Under the pieces are notes generated by a model, which was not told the origin of the DNA, did no database searches, and saw only the letters and a program-made list of their open reading frames with translations. DNA of 64,000 bases, from the NCBI GenBank assembly GCA_028023455.1, contig JAQFVV010000031.1, forward strand, positions 10,466,093 through 10,530,092. Direction: 5' to 3'. The position numbers and the translations under genes are program-made. Shown here in pieces: positions 1-13,127 of the stretch (the first letter of the stretch is position 1; each line of letters opens with the position of its first letter). This DNA is from Epiperipatus broadwayi. Taxonomy: Eukaryota; Onychophora; Udeonychophora; Euonychophora; Peripatidae.

Positions 1-792
1 TTTGAATATTACATTCAATTTTGGGAGATAATTATTTTTTCTTTTGTATGTCTAGGATTTAGCGTGATAATTAAATATAATATATATTTAGAAAAAGGTA
101 TATGTATAAGAAGATCATTTATATATTTGTAATATTGTTTATATTATATGATTTCACATTTATATGTCTAATGTCATCATTTCCTATTCTTTATTTAATT
201 CTGATGATGAAAACATATTCTAGAATTTGGTGTCCAGATTCCTATCATCTTTAACTTAATAATGGATTTGGTTGTTTGATTATCAGAAAGAGAGTCTTAA
301 TATTGGTGTGTAAAAACTGAGTTATTATCAAGGGGAGAGCAATTAAAATGTTAAAGAGTGATTAAGCAATATAGAGATAGGCTTTATTATATCACTAAAT
401 GGTAGTGTTTTTAATTTTAATTATCTTAAAAAGCACATAAAACTAATGTGTATAAGCATACTCTTTAATGGTGATGATGATTCCTAGAGAAATATATCAG
501 ATCATTGTCATATCCTGGGGATTATACCTTGAATAGCCAAACTACATATCACAATGATGGTGAGTGATTCAGGCAACAAATTATTTAACATTAAATAAAT
601 ATTAGTATAGAAAAGGTAAAATATTTTTCAATATAAAATGGTTACCCCATCCGATGGATATAATAATCTGAAAAACTCATTTTATTACATAGTTTTACCC
701 AAATAAGGGACCTGAAAGGCAGATGAATACATAATTTTTCATCTTTTTACTATCACACTTTCACATTATATATATATATTTTCATGGGTTGC
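1..792. other. AT-rich intergenic sequence, no gene seen
   Basis: Only short open frames and AT-rich sequence are visible. A weak inverted pair lies near 501-515 and 544-559. Nothing here is recognisable as a gene, RNA or transposon. Confidence 0.6.
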
Positions 793-1701
793 ATATATAA
801 AAGACATATTTTGCGGGTTCATCCATGTTAAAATATTTTAAATATAGATATACTGATGTTTCAACTTGGTAACACAAGTCATCCACTGAGTGTAGAAAGA
901 TGGTTCTAGAGGTGCTACAATCACTGATTTGAAAAAACATTGAAGTAAATTTATAAAAATTTATAAATTTATTTAAAAAGCCTTATTTCAAGCCCAAAAT
1001 GGACAAAATAGGAAACAAGAAGATGATAAATCAGCTATTAGGATTTGTGTTCCATATGTAAAAGGAACTTTAGACAGTATTGGATGTATATTGAAACGCT
1101 ATAATATAAATACAGCATTTTCTACTCATCAAAAGATCAGCAATATAATAACCAAGCCTAAGGATTCAATCCCTTTTGAATCTCATGGTGTTTATCAAAT
1201 CTCATGTGAAAATTGTAAGGCTTCTTACATAGGTGTGAGTAATCATCACATCAGTGTTAGGAGAGATGAGCATGCTAATGCAGTTAAACAACATTCATCA
1301 TCATCAGCACTCTCACTCCATACTATGGATTCAGGTCATAAAATTAATTTTTCTAGTACCAGGATCATATCCAGATGTGATAATCTATACCAGTGCAAAA
1401 TTAGAGAAGCCATTGAGATACTTAAAAAGGCCAGATTGTGTCAATAAGCGAGATGATACAAGCAAACTTCTTTCTATTTGGAAAGATTTTTTTAAAAAAC
1501 ATTCTTAATTTAACATTTTTGCTATTGGTGGAACTTTAACGTTTTTTCAAATCAGTGATTGTAGCGCCTCTATAACCATCTTTCTACTTTTTATCACTCA
1601 GTGGATGACATGTGTTACCAAGGTGAAATGTCAGTATATCTATATTTAAAATATTTTAACATGGATGAACCTGCAAAATATGTCTTTTATATATATATAT
1701 A
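793..1701 (+). mobile_element. Penelope-like element 1, 5'-truncated, flanked by inverted arms
   Basis: A PLE endonuclease coding remnant (977-1508) sits between two inverted arms at about 793-938 and 1541-1701. The left arm is the reverse complement of the sequence directly downstream of the coding end, so an inverted copy of the element's 3' UTR lies ahead of a 5'-truncated body. The innermost arm bases pair as gaaaaaac at 931-938 with gttttttc at 1541-1548, and the match runs outward to an AT run at both ends. Inverted 5' partial copies are known for Penelope elements. The reverse transcriptase part is missing. Confidence 0.8.
977..1508 (+). pseudogene. Penelope-like element C-terminus: linker plus GIY-YIG endonuclease
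   Basis: The frame opens at 977 after a stop at 974. It starts with the PLE linker (RICVPYVKGTLDSIGCILKR) and continues into a GIY-YIG nuclease domain. GVYQISCENC begins near 1187, the CxxC pair is intact, YIG lies near 1229, and an RRDEH segment carries the expected arginine. An HxxxxxH pair (HTMDSGH) and REAIEI, with the candidate catalytic glutamate, follow. The CCHH arrangement is that of the Penelope/Neptune group. The frame stops at 1447, but the typical C-terminal tail (RPDCVNKRDDT) continues in another frame to 1508. One frameshift in the A-run near 1421-1430 therefore broke the end. The reverse transcriptase upstream is absent, so this is a dead 5'-truncated copy. In a living element the domain nicks target DNA for insertion. 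Family identification is firm; the exact clade is inferred. Confidence 0.88.
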
Positions 1702-3039
1702 TATATTCATTCTATCCACAGAATAAACAAATCCAAAAACATTATGATAAATCATGAGTCAGATCCTAAAGAATCATTTAATTGCACATGTAAATAACAC
1801 CCACCTTTTCTTATTTCTCTGAATATATTATGCAAGTTTATTTGAATCTTGTACTAGAATATGAACTGTATGATGGCTTAATTAATATAAAAACAAAAAT
1901 CATTACTAATATTAACTCTTTTGCAAAGTGACATTTGCATTTTCCCTTAGTGACATTTTTTGTAATCATTCAGCATTTGATTTTAGTTATAAACCATTAT
2001 TCCATATTAGGTTCAATAAATTGGACTTGATTTGTTAGAAATTTAGGTCTAAAATTCTAAAAAATCATATTTAAATTTTGTGAAATTGAATTGTCAGCAG
2101 GAAACAGCTAATCAGAAATAACTTCTGAAAATTAAAGAAGTCTTGTTTGAATAAAATTTATTTTTGAAACAAGAATGAGTTAATGTTAGTCTATAATAAA
2201 TCTATAAAATTCTGCTTTAAAATTTTAAAATTGCTTTATAATTTTTAGATTACCTCAAAAGATCCTAAAACAGTGTTAGCAATGGCATTTAATGGCCAGT
2301 TTTACAAGCTGTGGTGATTGTAATGACCATAGTTTTTTGTTATCATTATACTAGAATTTATTAATTTCTATTTTTAAAAATAAACATATAAATATAAAAT
2401 AAAAGTTTAATCATGTATACTTTTGCTTTTTAATAATTATTATGTAATAGTAATCATGATTTTTTTAATTAACTATGCAAAACATCAATTTATTTCACAA
2501 ATGTTTTCAAGATCAAAGAACAAAAAATGAAAGCCATTAAGCATTTGAAGGCTGGCCTAACTTATTTTGACTCTTCTGCCTATTAAAAAATACTTATATC
2601 TTCAGATTTTATCTCAATTAATAAATTAATGCACATTAGTTTGTGATTTTAGCATTTCTTAAAAAAGGTAGCAAATCTCTCAAAAGATTGCCATGTTGGC
2701 ACAAAGTTAAGAGAACATGGAATAGTGCTTTCTCTCATCAAGTTTCTTCATGTCAACATACATACAAATTAAGTTTTTCCCATCTCAAGTATCAATTTGT
2801 TGATTAATTACTATATAAATTGGAGACTATATAATAGTGATCTTTATGTCACTTTTTATCTGACAAACATATTGATATTGATCTATGATGGATATTATTT
2901 ACATGTTTAAATGATTTTTGGAGATCTAGCTTATGAATTATCTTAGTAATGTTTTGAAATTTGATTGCTTTATAAATAGGTTATAATATCAGCATCATAG
3001 ATTTAAAAAGCATAATTATTTGCAAGCTTGCCAAAACTC

Positions 3040-3041
<2 letters not shown>
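1702..3041. other. AT-rich sequence, no gene seen
   Basis: No long open frame, splice-bounded exon or repeat family copy could be recognised. Confidence 0.55.
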
Positions 3042-3084
<43 letters not shown>

Positions 3085-3160
3085 CAAAACAATACAATCT
3101 ATACCTGATATACTTATATATATATATCATATATATATATATATATATAAGTAATCAGGT
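3042..3160. repeat. TA microsatellite and AT-rich hairpin
   Basis: A (TA)n run occupies about 3042-3082. It is followed at 3102-3160 by an inverted repeat whose outer bases are acctgat and atcaggt, with TA-rich arms. The segment should extrude as a cruciform or fold as a hairpin. Confidence 0.85.
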
Positions 3161-3367
3161 AGTAATATGTAGAAATGATATAACAATATAGTTAATTAAT
3201 TGTGCCATCTGCACAAAGTTAACTCTATATTTTGAGTTGTAAGTTTAAAAAACAACAACTATAATGAAATACCAACATCTCCTTTAACTGTTACTTGTAA
3301 AGTAAATGTGCTGGCAAAAATTTGCACTAAGTTCATTATTTCATAATAATCACAAAACACTAATTAT

Positions 3368-3824
3368 AATATTTTAAATACAAATATATTTTACATACCT
3401 GGAGTCTAACTATAATGTAGAGGATTTGAACACACACTTTCAAGCTCCCATCAGCGATTCATTCTACAATCGATCTATATGACCACACACATGTGAAAAA
3501 GGTAGATGATCACCAATACACATGTTTTGGGTTGAACAAGCATTCATCAGTAAGTCCAGATCATCATCTCCCACACATATATAATCAATGCTTAGTTCAA
3601 ATACATATTAGTGGATGATTGAACTGCATCAATTGATGAGTTCTAAGTTCAGCACAAAATAAATACATTGGAGATCATTTACCCTTTTCACATGTGTGTG
3701 GTCATGTGTATTGGTTGTATGAGATAGAATGGATGGTTAAAAGAAGTTTGAAAGTCTGTGTTCAAATTCCCTATATTACAGCTAAACTCCAGGTATGTAA
3801 AATGTATATGTATTTAAAATATTA
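3368..3824. mobile_element. Family M inverted-repeat element (MITE-like), palindromic copy
   Basis: Arms of about 190 bp face each other (3368-3560 and 3630-3824). Both outer ends read as tattttaaata next to ttttacatacctgga. Each arm carries the family M module with a cacatgtg core, a tatgagatagaatgg segment and a B-box-like ttcaaattccc. Other copies or fragments lie at 3853, 5935, 47738, 50222, 55344, 55715, 59100 and 59539. No coding capacity is seen. Long matching arms without a gene suggest a non-autonomous foldback element or an inverted pair of SINE-like units. Confidence 0.75.
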
Positions 3825-3852
3825 CAAATTTAGTCTGTCTCCTGCCCATCAC

Positions 3853-4396
3853 TCTTCTGTGTATTTAAATGGACAAGGTCTAATATATGAGGGGTCAAAG
3901 TGATCTAAGTTCAACCTGGGCATGACAATAATTATTGGCATTAACAAAGTATTTGGTCATTCCATCATCAGATTTTCTATGGTATGAATGGCTGAAAAAT
4001 TGGAGGGTGGAATAGATTGAAGCTTGACCATAAGTGTGAAAATTTGCTATCTTAATATAAACCGAGTATTATATATAGCAGTGAGAAATATTGATTATTA
4101 TATTTACTGTGAATGTTTAGGTGGTTACTGGTTGCCTTGACAGCAGTTAGAAATATTGGTTGCTATATTTATTGTGAATGTTTAGGTGGTTACTGGTTGG
4201 AAACTAATTATATATATATATGGGAGATAATGATCTGGACCAAATGATAATTGCTGGTTCAGAACGAAATATGTATATTGAAGAGCATTTATTTTTTTCA
4301 TATGTGTGGTCATGTCATTTGTATCTGTTATATGAGATAGAATGAATGGCTGAAGAGAGCTTGAAAGTCTATGTTCAAATTCCCTATATTAAAACA
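3853..4396 (+). mobile_element. Family M element, longer plus-strand copy
   Basis: The copy runs from about 3853 (tatatgaggggtca) through the conserved ggctatcttaatat-like and gatctggaccaa-like segments to a B-box-like ttcaaattccc near 4375. It shares order and sequence with the core at 59700-60115. A tandem duplication interrupts it at 4078-4204. Confidence 0.7.
4078..4204 (+). repeat. Two-copy tandem duplication inside a family M element
   Basis: Two units of about 62 bp, each ending in gtgaatgtttaggtggttac, lie head to tail with a few substitutions. The other family M copies lack the second unit, so the duplication is private to this copy. Confidence 0.85.
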
Positions 4397-5026
4397 ATAA
4401 TTAGTACGGTCATATCCAGAGCATCAGATTAGTTATTATTTATCGATTTTTTACTTTGAAAAAACATAACCTTTTTCATTAAAGAGAAACTATTGCAGAG
4501 CGTGACTTGGGAATTTACATTGCCTATACTCTGACATAAAGAGAGTAAAGTATTTTAAATCCAGATATTGCCAAGCAGGCAGAGAAAGTCATGTGATGTA
4601 TTGTTTAATAAAATTAATAAACACAATACACTTTGTCTATTATAACATTGTTGTTATTTTAATGGAATAAAAAATAATAGAATATTCATTTATAAAAAGT
4701 AAAAATCATGAATACATTAAAATTATGTGGCTTTGGTGAGCAGCGAAATATAATAAATCAACAATAAAACTTTCATTAATAAGTGTTTCTATTAACAATT
4801 TATTTTTGTTCATTTGCAGCAAAATAATTTATAGTGTCTTCAAAACTTAAATTTTTAAATCTATTAAATAGTAAACGATAAGTAAGATCGTAAATTATTC
4901 TCGTTCATCTTGTTTTTAATTATATTCAAAAAATATTTAAATATCCCATTTTAGAATTAACATGCAAAAAGGTAAAAATAGCTTTTGAGTTTGGAATCAT
5001 TGAAATAAACAAACATATAAAATTCC
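4397..5026. other. AT-rich sequence, no gene seen
   Basis: Nothing recognisable beyond AT-rich sequence with short frames. Confidence 0.55.
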
Positions 5027-5245
5027 CTATATAATAGTGCCACCCAGTGCAAGCCTTAGTAATCAATGAAATGCAAAAGGATTTGTGAATCATTCAAAAT
5101 CCCCAGACTAGTTTCTAGCTTGTGACTTTCATCAGTGAGGAGCGTTGGATCTGAGAGATTACTATGGCTTGCACTAGGTGAACTACTGTATGCAAAGTTT
5201 ATCACTGTTTTAATAGCTTATGTAAGCATAGGAAATGGTGGTCCT
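5027..5245. repeat. Family F foldback repeat, decayed copy
   Basis: The segment shares agtgccacccagtgcaagcc, ccccagactagtttct and catcagtgaggagc with family F copies at 23.5, 28.9, 45.9 and 55.8 kb. The outer parts are inverted relative to each other (about 5034-5054 against 5167-5190). An apparent 63-codon frame from 5135 lies inside the repeat and is not a gene. Confidence 0.8.
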
Positions 5246-5934
5246 ATAAGAGTGTCAGACTTTGGAGTAAAAGATCTCCGTATTAATTCCAGTTCTCACA
5301 CTTTTATGAACTCTCCTGAATTCTGATTAATTGAGTAATAAAGCCACGATTATTTCTATATTATAATTATATAAAAATCTTTATTTTAAAAATATATAAA
5401 TGCTATTTATTGCATTAATCAATATAAATAATATTTTGAATGAACTAATTTAAACAATTATTACATGTCCTTAGTCTAGTGTAAGATTGTACAGATACAA
5501 AGTAAAATAATTATGAATTGATTCTTCTGGACCAATATGAAAAATAATCTTGTTCTCATATTGTGCTTGCCTGCAATATTCAAGATCATCCAAATAACCA
5601 AGGTGTTCTTTAATGTTCTGTACATGATACTACAGGGTCTACTATTATAAAAACCCATTCTCATTAGATTGAATATATGAAAAGAATGAACAATACAAGA
5701 CTTCTAAAAGATGATTTTTAGTAAACTTGGCCATTGTTTTTGTGGAAAGGGTAGACCCTTTATTTATGTTATAAAAATTATCTCTAAGATATTTTAAAGA
5801 AGTGCAATGTCAATTGCTTTCTTTGGGAAGATGTGGCAGATGATAGAATATATGGAGAACTACAAAATTAGACAAGCTGTTAAAGTATTTCAGAAAGAGA
5901 AGATTTCTGCAAAAAAATTTTAAAAATGAATTTT
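5246..5934. other. AT-rich sequence, no gene seen
   Basis: No supported coding or repeat feature. A 62-codon minus-strand frame at 5476-5664 has no recognisable motif. Confidence 0.55.
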
Positions 5935-6110
5935 TGATAATCTGGACCAACTGACAAGTGCTGGTTACAATGAAATATGTATATTGGTAATTATTTATCT
6001 TTTAGACATATATGTGGTCAAGTATATCAGTGGTATGGGATAGTGTAGAGAGTTGAGGGTCATGTCAAAGTCTGAGCTCAAAATACGCTATATATTACAT
6101 TGTTTGTACA
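5935..6110 (+). mobile_element. Family M element, 3' fragment
   Basis: The fragment carries gataatctggaccaactgac near 5936 and then the tgggatagtgtagagagttg segment. It ends in a decayed B-box region (gagctcaaaatacgc), matching the terminal third of the copy at 59539-60172. Confidence 0.75.
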
Positions 6111-9100
6111 GGTATATATACTGTGCCCTTATCTATAGGTCATAATAAGGTAGAATGGTCAATTGCTAAAAAAATTTAAATTTTAAATACGTTTGTGTAA
6201 TATATTGATAATTGTATAATCGATTAGATTTTATAGTACAATTTAAGGCTGAAAAATACCTGGTATATAAAAGTGTAATGGATTATTTTAAAAGAACAGT
6301 TAAATAAAGCTTAATTATATCCTTGCTTATGGTTGTAAAAAGCTGGCCATATAAAATAATACAGCTATAAATAGTTAAAAGTATATTAAACCATTCAATT
6401 GTAATGTTTTAAAACTAATAAATTAAATAAACGCCATATGTAATATTGTAATTATAATTAATATTCAAATTTAACATAATGTATTTTAAAATAAACTTTG
6501 GGATGGTGAGAATTATATTTAGTTCTACATTTTTAAATTATTTTCCAAATTTTTATAAAATATATCAGTTTTGGTAATTTAGACCGAGACGTAAATTAAA
6601 AAATCATCTGATAAAGTTAGTAATCATGTGACTGTATATTATATACCTTCACACACGCTTGTTAGAATATAATAATAAAGTTTGTGAATTATAAAACTAA
6701 ATGTAATTGCTATCTATTGTTAAAGTAAAAGTTGAAATATTAAATGATATTTTAATAATTGTTTTAAAATTTAAATGATTTTGATAAAACTATAATTGAG
6801 TTTAAAAATACTATTCTAAATAATATTTAAGACATGACGTCATAAATTCTTTATTTTAAAAGGTTTAATCTATTATAAAACTAAAATGTGTAAATTTGTT
6901 CACGCTAAAAAAAGTCATTAACCAATCAACGGAGGTATTTTAGCAGACGAAATATAAGAATTAGACGGAGCGGAAGAAAGTAATGTGTAAGTAAAGGAAG
7001 GAGTAACATATTTTTTAGCTGTATAAGATCGTAAGCTAGAAAAGTGTTATAATTTTTTAAAAATTTTGTATTTATTTTAAAAGTTTTGTTTTAACATATA
7101 ATATTTTGAACTGCCTTTAAATGGAGGGCTAGTTTTAAAAGTTTTCTTACCAGGAATTTTATTCAAGTTTAGCCAAAACCTTGCAGTAAAAATGGAAGTA
7201 CTACAGAAAACAGTATATAGAAGTTATGAGAAAGGAAAAATATTTGTAAAGTGCCTTGATACAGCTTTATTTATGCTCAACCAGAAACTTATTATTGTAA
7301 CTCAGAGGAATATAATTTGGACGTTATACGGAAAACTTAAAAGAGAAGTTATTTGCCGTCAGGAAAAATTATGACGCACAAATTTATAAGGCTACTCTGA
7401 AGTTTTTTTATTCTTCTCTATGGAAAAATTAAGATGCGTATATCATAAAGAAAAAATTATGTAAAAATTATAATGAAGAAAGAATGTTTATCTTTTTAAA
7501 GGAAACATTACAAAGTATATAGTACCAGAACTTTAAAAGAAAGGAAAAATTACCGAATAATGATATGAAAGAGTCATTATTTTTTTTAAAAAAAAAGGAA
7601 AAGAAAAAACTTTATCTAAGAAGAATTAAAATATTATAAAGTGTTCATTAGAGAAATGATTAATAAAGATAAAGAGTTGGAAAATATAAATTTAAATTAC
7701 TTAATGAAAATGGATCCATGGAGACAGAAAAATTTACTGAATATTTAAATCAAAGTACCTAGAAGATGCATCATAAAAGTCGCGTGGGAAAATATTAGCA
7801 GAAAATATTAGAAGAGAATATGTAGACGTTTTCTTTACGGGATTAATTGATATCATAATTAATAATTGTATTAAATATTATAAAAAACCAAGGATTGTCA
7901 TCTATGAATATTTATTAAACAGAGCAATAATTGTTTTACCTTAAAATTGAACAAGCAGGGAGGAGAACATTAAGTGACTGAAGAAGAAATAATAAACATT
8001 TTTTTTTTAGCTTTAGTATGAATGGTTTTCAAGGAAATTTGATGAAGAAGTACAGTAAATATAGTTTGAAATATTTTTTACTAATTTATTTTAAAATACA
8101 AAATGTTATGTGAGATTAGGGAAAACATAAAACATAAATTTAGTAATATTAAAATTTAAATATAATAGCTTGATAAAATTATAGAAATAGTGTTTAAAAT
8201 AAAGTGTATGGATGTGAATCTTATATCTACAAGGATCAAATGGATGGTGAAGCCTACGGAACGCGATCGAGGAGATAAAGGTCGTTTGGTAATTTTAATA
8301 GTTATTTATAATGCATAATGTATTTTTTTTTAGATCATCTATTGACCTAAGAATGAAGTGTGAAAGTTTAAATTATATGTACACATTTTATACAACATTT
8401 TTAACATATTATGAGATAGGAGTAATTCGGAATATGCATGCAATAATTTATTTAAAGTATATTAATAATATAATTTAACAGAACAATTGTGTGATTCTTT
8501 TGAACTTTCATGTGATAAAGTATTCAGATATTTAAATAGTTTGTATATGATTAAATATACGGAGGAAAGTAGTAAAAAGATTTTCTTATAGAACAGTGGA
8601 ATAGTTTTAAAATAAATGAATTTTATTATTGTTAGTAATGCAGATATGTATTTGTCGATGTACAGTATAGAAAAAATCTTGAGAAATAAGATCGGATAGT
8701 GACTTGGAAGTACTAGTGGAGAGGAAACCAAGATGATGTTTTTTTTAAGAAATAGGAAAAATAAAGGATTTGGATCATATTTAGTTTTGTGTGATTTCAG
8801 TATAGTTAACTAGGCCCTATAACTGAACACATATAGTTTGGACAGTGTTTTTGCATATCTTTAAACTTTGGATGTTATAATAAAGCTGAAGAAATAGCTT
8901 TAACATCGCTCCTATAATAGAGGTTGGTAGACAGGTAAAGGTCACTCCTCTATAGTGTCTTTTAATTCACTGTGCCATGATTGTCAAGATATATGACGAG
9001 TAATATTCTAGTTGTATTTTGATCCTATGCATCTATCTTCGCTATCCTTATTTCGTGAATCTGCATCGGTCAGAAAGATATTTTCAAAGAAATAATGAAT

Positions 9101-10762
9101 AAAATAGAACTGAAGATATGTTATCGTTTATGTAAGAATAGTTTATTTGCTGGAATGTATAGAATTGTGTAACTTTAAAATTGAAAGTCCAAAATATCAT
9201 AAAGAGAGAAAGAATCATATAATACATTGTAAAATTAATTCAGAAATGAATATAAGATTTTTTGAAAGAGAAATCTAAACAAAGTTGTTTTTTTTTAAAA
9301 GTGATAATAAAATTTGAATGTTTTAAATAATATTTAGAAAATAAGTATTGCATATTTATTAAGAAAATAGTTCAATAATGTGTAATAAACATATACTTGT
9401 GCATGGTATATTAATAGTTGTAATTATATCATCCAAAGTAAGGCTTGAATGAGAATATTAGGATTAATAAACATCGGATAATGAACAATAAAAACCTAAT
9501 ACCGAATGTAGAACAATGTTTTGACTTTGTAAGATTCCATACAACCAATATAAAACTAAAATTTGTTATTTTGTAGAATTTTACTACGAATGTAAATTTT
9601 GTAAAAAATATAATTTTAATAATATTAGGGATGCAAAGTGTTAGTGATAATCATATAAGAAATGCATTTTGTAATAAGCTAACCATAATAATAAATCAAG
9701 TAATAATACTGTATTTTCTTAAGTGTTAAAAAAATAAGATTTAACTAGGAAAAGTAAATAATATTTTGATTTCATTTTATAAACTAATAAACTAAGTTGA
9801 GATATGAGAGTAAGGGATATCCAATGTATATAGTGTAAAAATATTGTTAATTTATTTATGTTGTTAATAAACTTTGTTTTAAATTTGTTCTAAAGTTTTT
9901 GTGTCCGAGTTGTTATTTCTCCACATGGATGCATGAAATCACGATACATTTATAATTGAAACAGACATATAGGTTTTGCACAAAAGGTAAACATAAAAGT
10001 GTTATAAGAATTTTGAGAATTTATTGGTATGTTAAAATTAAAAGATCATAATTTTATATTATTTATTGGTCATAAGTTGGTTACCACAATATTACATTAA
10101 ATTATACGCTAATGTTGCCACACGTATTCTGTTGTCAGATTATTAAAAATACTACCACGTACGTATTTATTTATTTCATTTCAGGAAGAAATAAGATTAT
10201 ATTATATTATTATTGTTATTATTATTTTTATTATTGTTAGTTGCTGTGTAGTAGATTATGACATAAAATTCCCTTTTCATATTTTACTACCGTAATTTTA
10301 AATCAGTTAGAATACAATTTATGAACCTGAGATTTTATTTATTTTACTTCATTTTATTTAATTGAGCTAGATTCTTGTTATAAAGAAGATTAAGATATGA
10401 TTATTATTTTAATCGTAGTGAATAGAGCTTAGAAAGTCGTAAGAATACTATGAGTTAGTTATTTGGTATAGTAAAAAGGGGGGATAGTGTTCTTATGCCA
10501 TTGAGGTAGTATCGTGTGGATAATGGCTCAATGTAGTCTATCTCGTTCCCGTATTGTCACTCCATGTCTCATGAAAATAGTAAATATTTGTTAATTCATT
10601 TTAAAAATTGAACTGTATTTGTATTTTAAAAATTAGAGCTAGTAATCATTTTAATTAATCCTGAATATTTCATTTATTTATTTGTTAACTGAGCTAGAAC
10701 CCGTAATATTCGTAATAAACAGTATATTTTGGGGTGAGGATGCGCGGGGGGAGGTTAGAATA
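6111..10762. other. Long AT-rich stretch with no recognised gene
   Basis: This 4.6 kb holds no frame that I can assign. The part at about 6900-7900 is purine-rich on the plus strand, with one 60-codon frame at 7192-7374 rich in Lys and Arg and without a known motif. Local GC is slightly higher at 8220-8290, 8800-9060 and 10480-10570. None of the repeat families named elsewhere is visible. It may hold old decayed elements or intron sequence. Confidence 0.5.
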
Positions 10763-11370
10763 CATATATATATATATATATATATATTGTAATCTAAATA
10801 AAAAAGAAACAGAGAAAAATGAATGAAAATGATGACAAAAGAAAAGATGAAGATGAAGATAGAGTGAGATGGAATAAAGAAGAAGATAAAGAGAGATGTG
10901 ATGATGAAGATAAAAAGAGGGAGATGATGATGAAGAGAGATGATATGAAGATGATAAACTAATCTATAAGAGATGAAGAAGATGAAAAGATGGAATAAAA
11001 ATAATGAAAAAGATGAGTTGAAATGGACATGATAAATAAGATAAATGATGATGAAGATGAAATGATGGAGATGAATAAAAATAGTGTGGAATGGATAAAT
11101 AACCTGATCTATAAAAGATGAGAAAAAACTAAGTTATTAGAGATTTATTTGAAAGGAAAAGATTGAGTTGATTAAATGGTGAACATATTAAACACAAAAA
11201 TGAAAATGAAAATGGAAAATGAATTAGATGAAATTGAGAGGACAAAAATGAAATGAACTAGTCTATTCTAAACTATTTGAAAGGAAGAAGATGGAAGAAT
11301 GAGATGGGAAAGATAAAATAAAATAGATGAAATGATATTGAGATGAAATCTATTAGAGATGAAGATAAAC
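10763..11370 (+). repeat. TA run followed by a long polypurine GATGAA/GA-rich tract
   Basis: A short (TA)n at 10763-10788 leads into about 570 bp of almost continuous purines on the plus strand, built from imperfect gatgaagat, agagatg and ggaataaa words. Pyrimidines are nearly confined to single T bases. The tract is cryptically simple rather than a clean tandem array. It ends near 11370, where base composition returns to normal. Confidence 0.85.
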
Positions 11371-13119
11371 TAAGATGCTTGTACTATTAGAGACTCCTAA
11401 TGACTTGGCTCAGTGGGGTTACAATGAATTTAAGAAAGAATGATGATGCCGAGATATACAATCAGACAGAGACAAAATCCAAACTATTGTAGCATATTAA
11501 TAATTTAACATAGATAATATAAAAGATAATTTAAATCATTAGTTAATAGTTATTAGAATTGGCCTACTATCAGATCATACACTCTGAATAACACAAATTA
11601 TACTTTGTTTGGAAGAACTATCTCACTAAATTATAACTAACAAAGCAACAAGAGTACACACTCTCAGATGTTCTAAACTAAACTCTTGTGCAAAATAAAA
11701 GTTTAAGTTGCCTAATAAATAATAGCTAGGATGAATAAACAAGTGAATGATATCTTGGCTGATCATAAGATAACTATCTTATGTTCAATCATGGAGTAAT
11801 AAACAAAAAAATATTAATCCAAAGATTTGATTAATTAATCTTAATTTAAATTAATAATAGCATATTACCCAAGACATCACTCAAGCTAGGAAAAGGGCAA
11901 GGGCACTTTTTATGCCTTTCCCCATACTCACAGACAACCTAATAAGGATCTTAAATGCAGATGGATTATAATTCTTTAAACATATAAGATGATGATAGAT
12001 AATGTAAGATAATGTGCAGCTTTTAAAATAGTAAATAATAAATACTCTCCTGAAGCACTAATATTCTTTATCTCATTGCATAATCTTCAGTCTGAGAAGA
12101 TATAATGATAACTTAAAAATCAACTTTTAAATGAGCATTCAATTAAGCATCTGATATAATGTAATTATCTGTTACTGTGATTCAATCTGAGAATCACTTA
12201 GATTAGCATGGCTTTATATAATTTAAACCGATATAAAAATATATTTTATATACCTTATGATATTTTTATGAACTTTTGGAACTCAAGACAATAATATTTT
12301 TCATGTAAAAGTAAAACAAACAGAAACGAAACTTTTTAAAATAATAATACTTTGGTTTATTAATAACAATAAAAAGAAAAAAAATATTTACAAACAAAAT
12401 TACTAGAATAAACACTGCCAAGATAGCACTGGAATCTTTTTTTAAAAAAAATATTTTGACTCTCAAACTTTATTTTTGGTTTACAAAATTATAGCAATTT
12501 ATCTGGCTAAAGTTACTGGGTATTCCTCTTTAACTTTTTTAAAACTGTTTATCTTGATAAACAAAATAATAAAAATAAATACATACATACAAGAGCAAGC
12601 AGAGGCTATTTGATATTAAATTCTAATCTCTTTTAATAATTAGAGATTCCAAATCTTTCAACTTCAATTACAATGGTCTAAGTTTAACAAGCATAATTCT
12701 ATTTTATTAGCATATTTAATAATACTGTGGTGTCATTTAAAAATCAGAATAACACACTAAGAATGTTTGTATTCATTACCCCAAGCTAAGCAAATGCTAA
12801 GCTGGAATAAGAATATAAGCATATATTTTAAAAATTATCATCAGTTGCACCAACACTATTAATATTATAGCTAATGATGCATTTAAATAAGACTAAGCTA
12901 ATTTTAAACTAAATTAGATGCCTGGGGCATTCACTCATCAGAGGTCATTTATACACATTTTTTTAATAAATTCTGTCCACATAAAATTATTACACTAAAT
13001 GTTTTTTTTAATTAAACTTTAAAAGACTTACAAATCCAGTGGTGAAAACTCTGGATGAACATATTCAACTTAGTATGTGTGAATTGCCACTTATACCATA
13101 TGCATAATTTACATACTTA
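11371..13119. other. AT-rich sequence, no gene seen
   Basis: Nothing could be assigned. A slightly GC-richer patch with aaaagggcaagggcac lies at 11885-11945. Open frames are short and low-complexity. Confidence 0.55.
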
Positions 13120-13127
13120 AAAATAAA

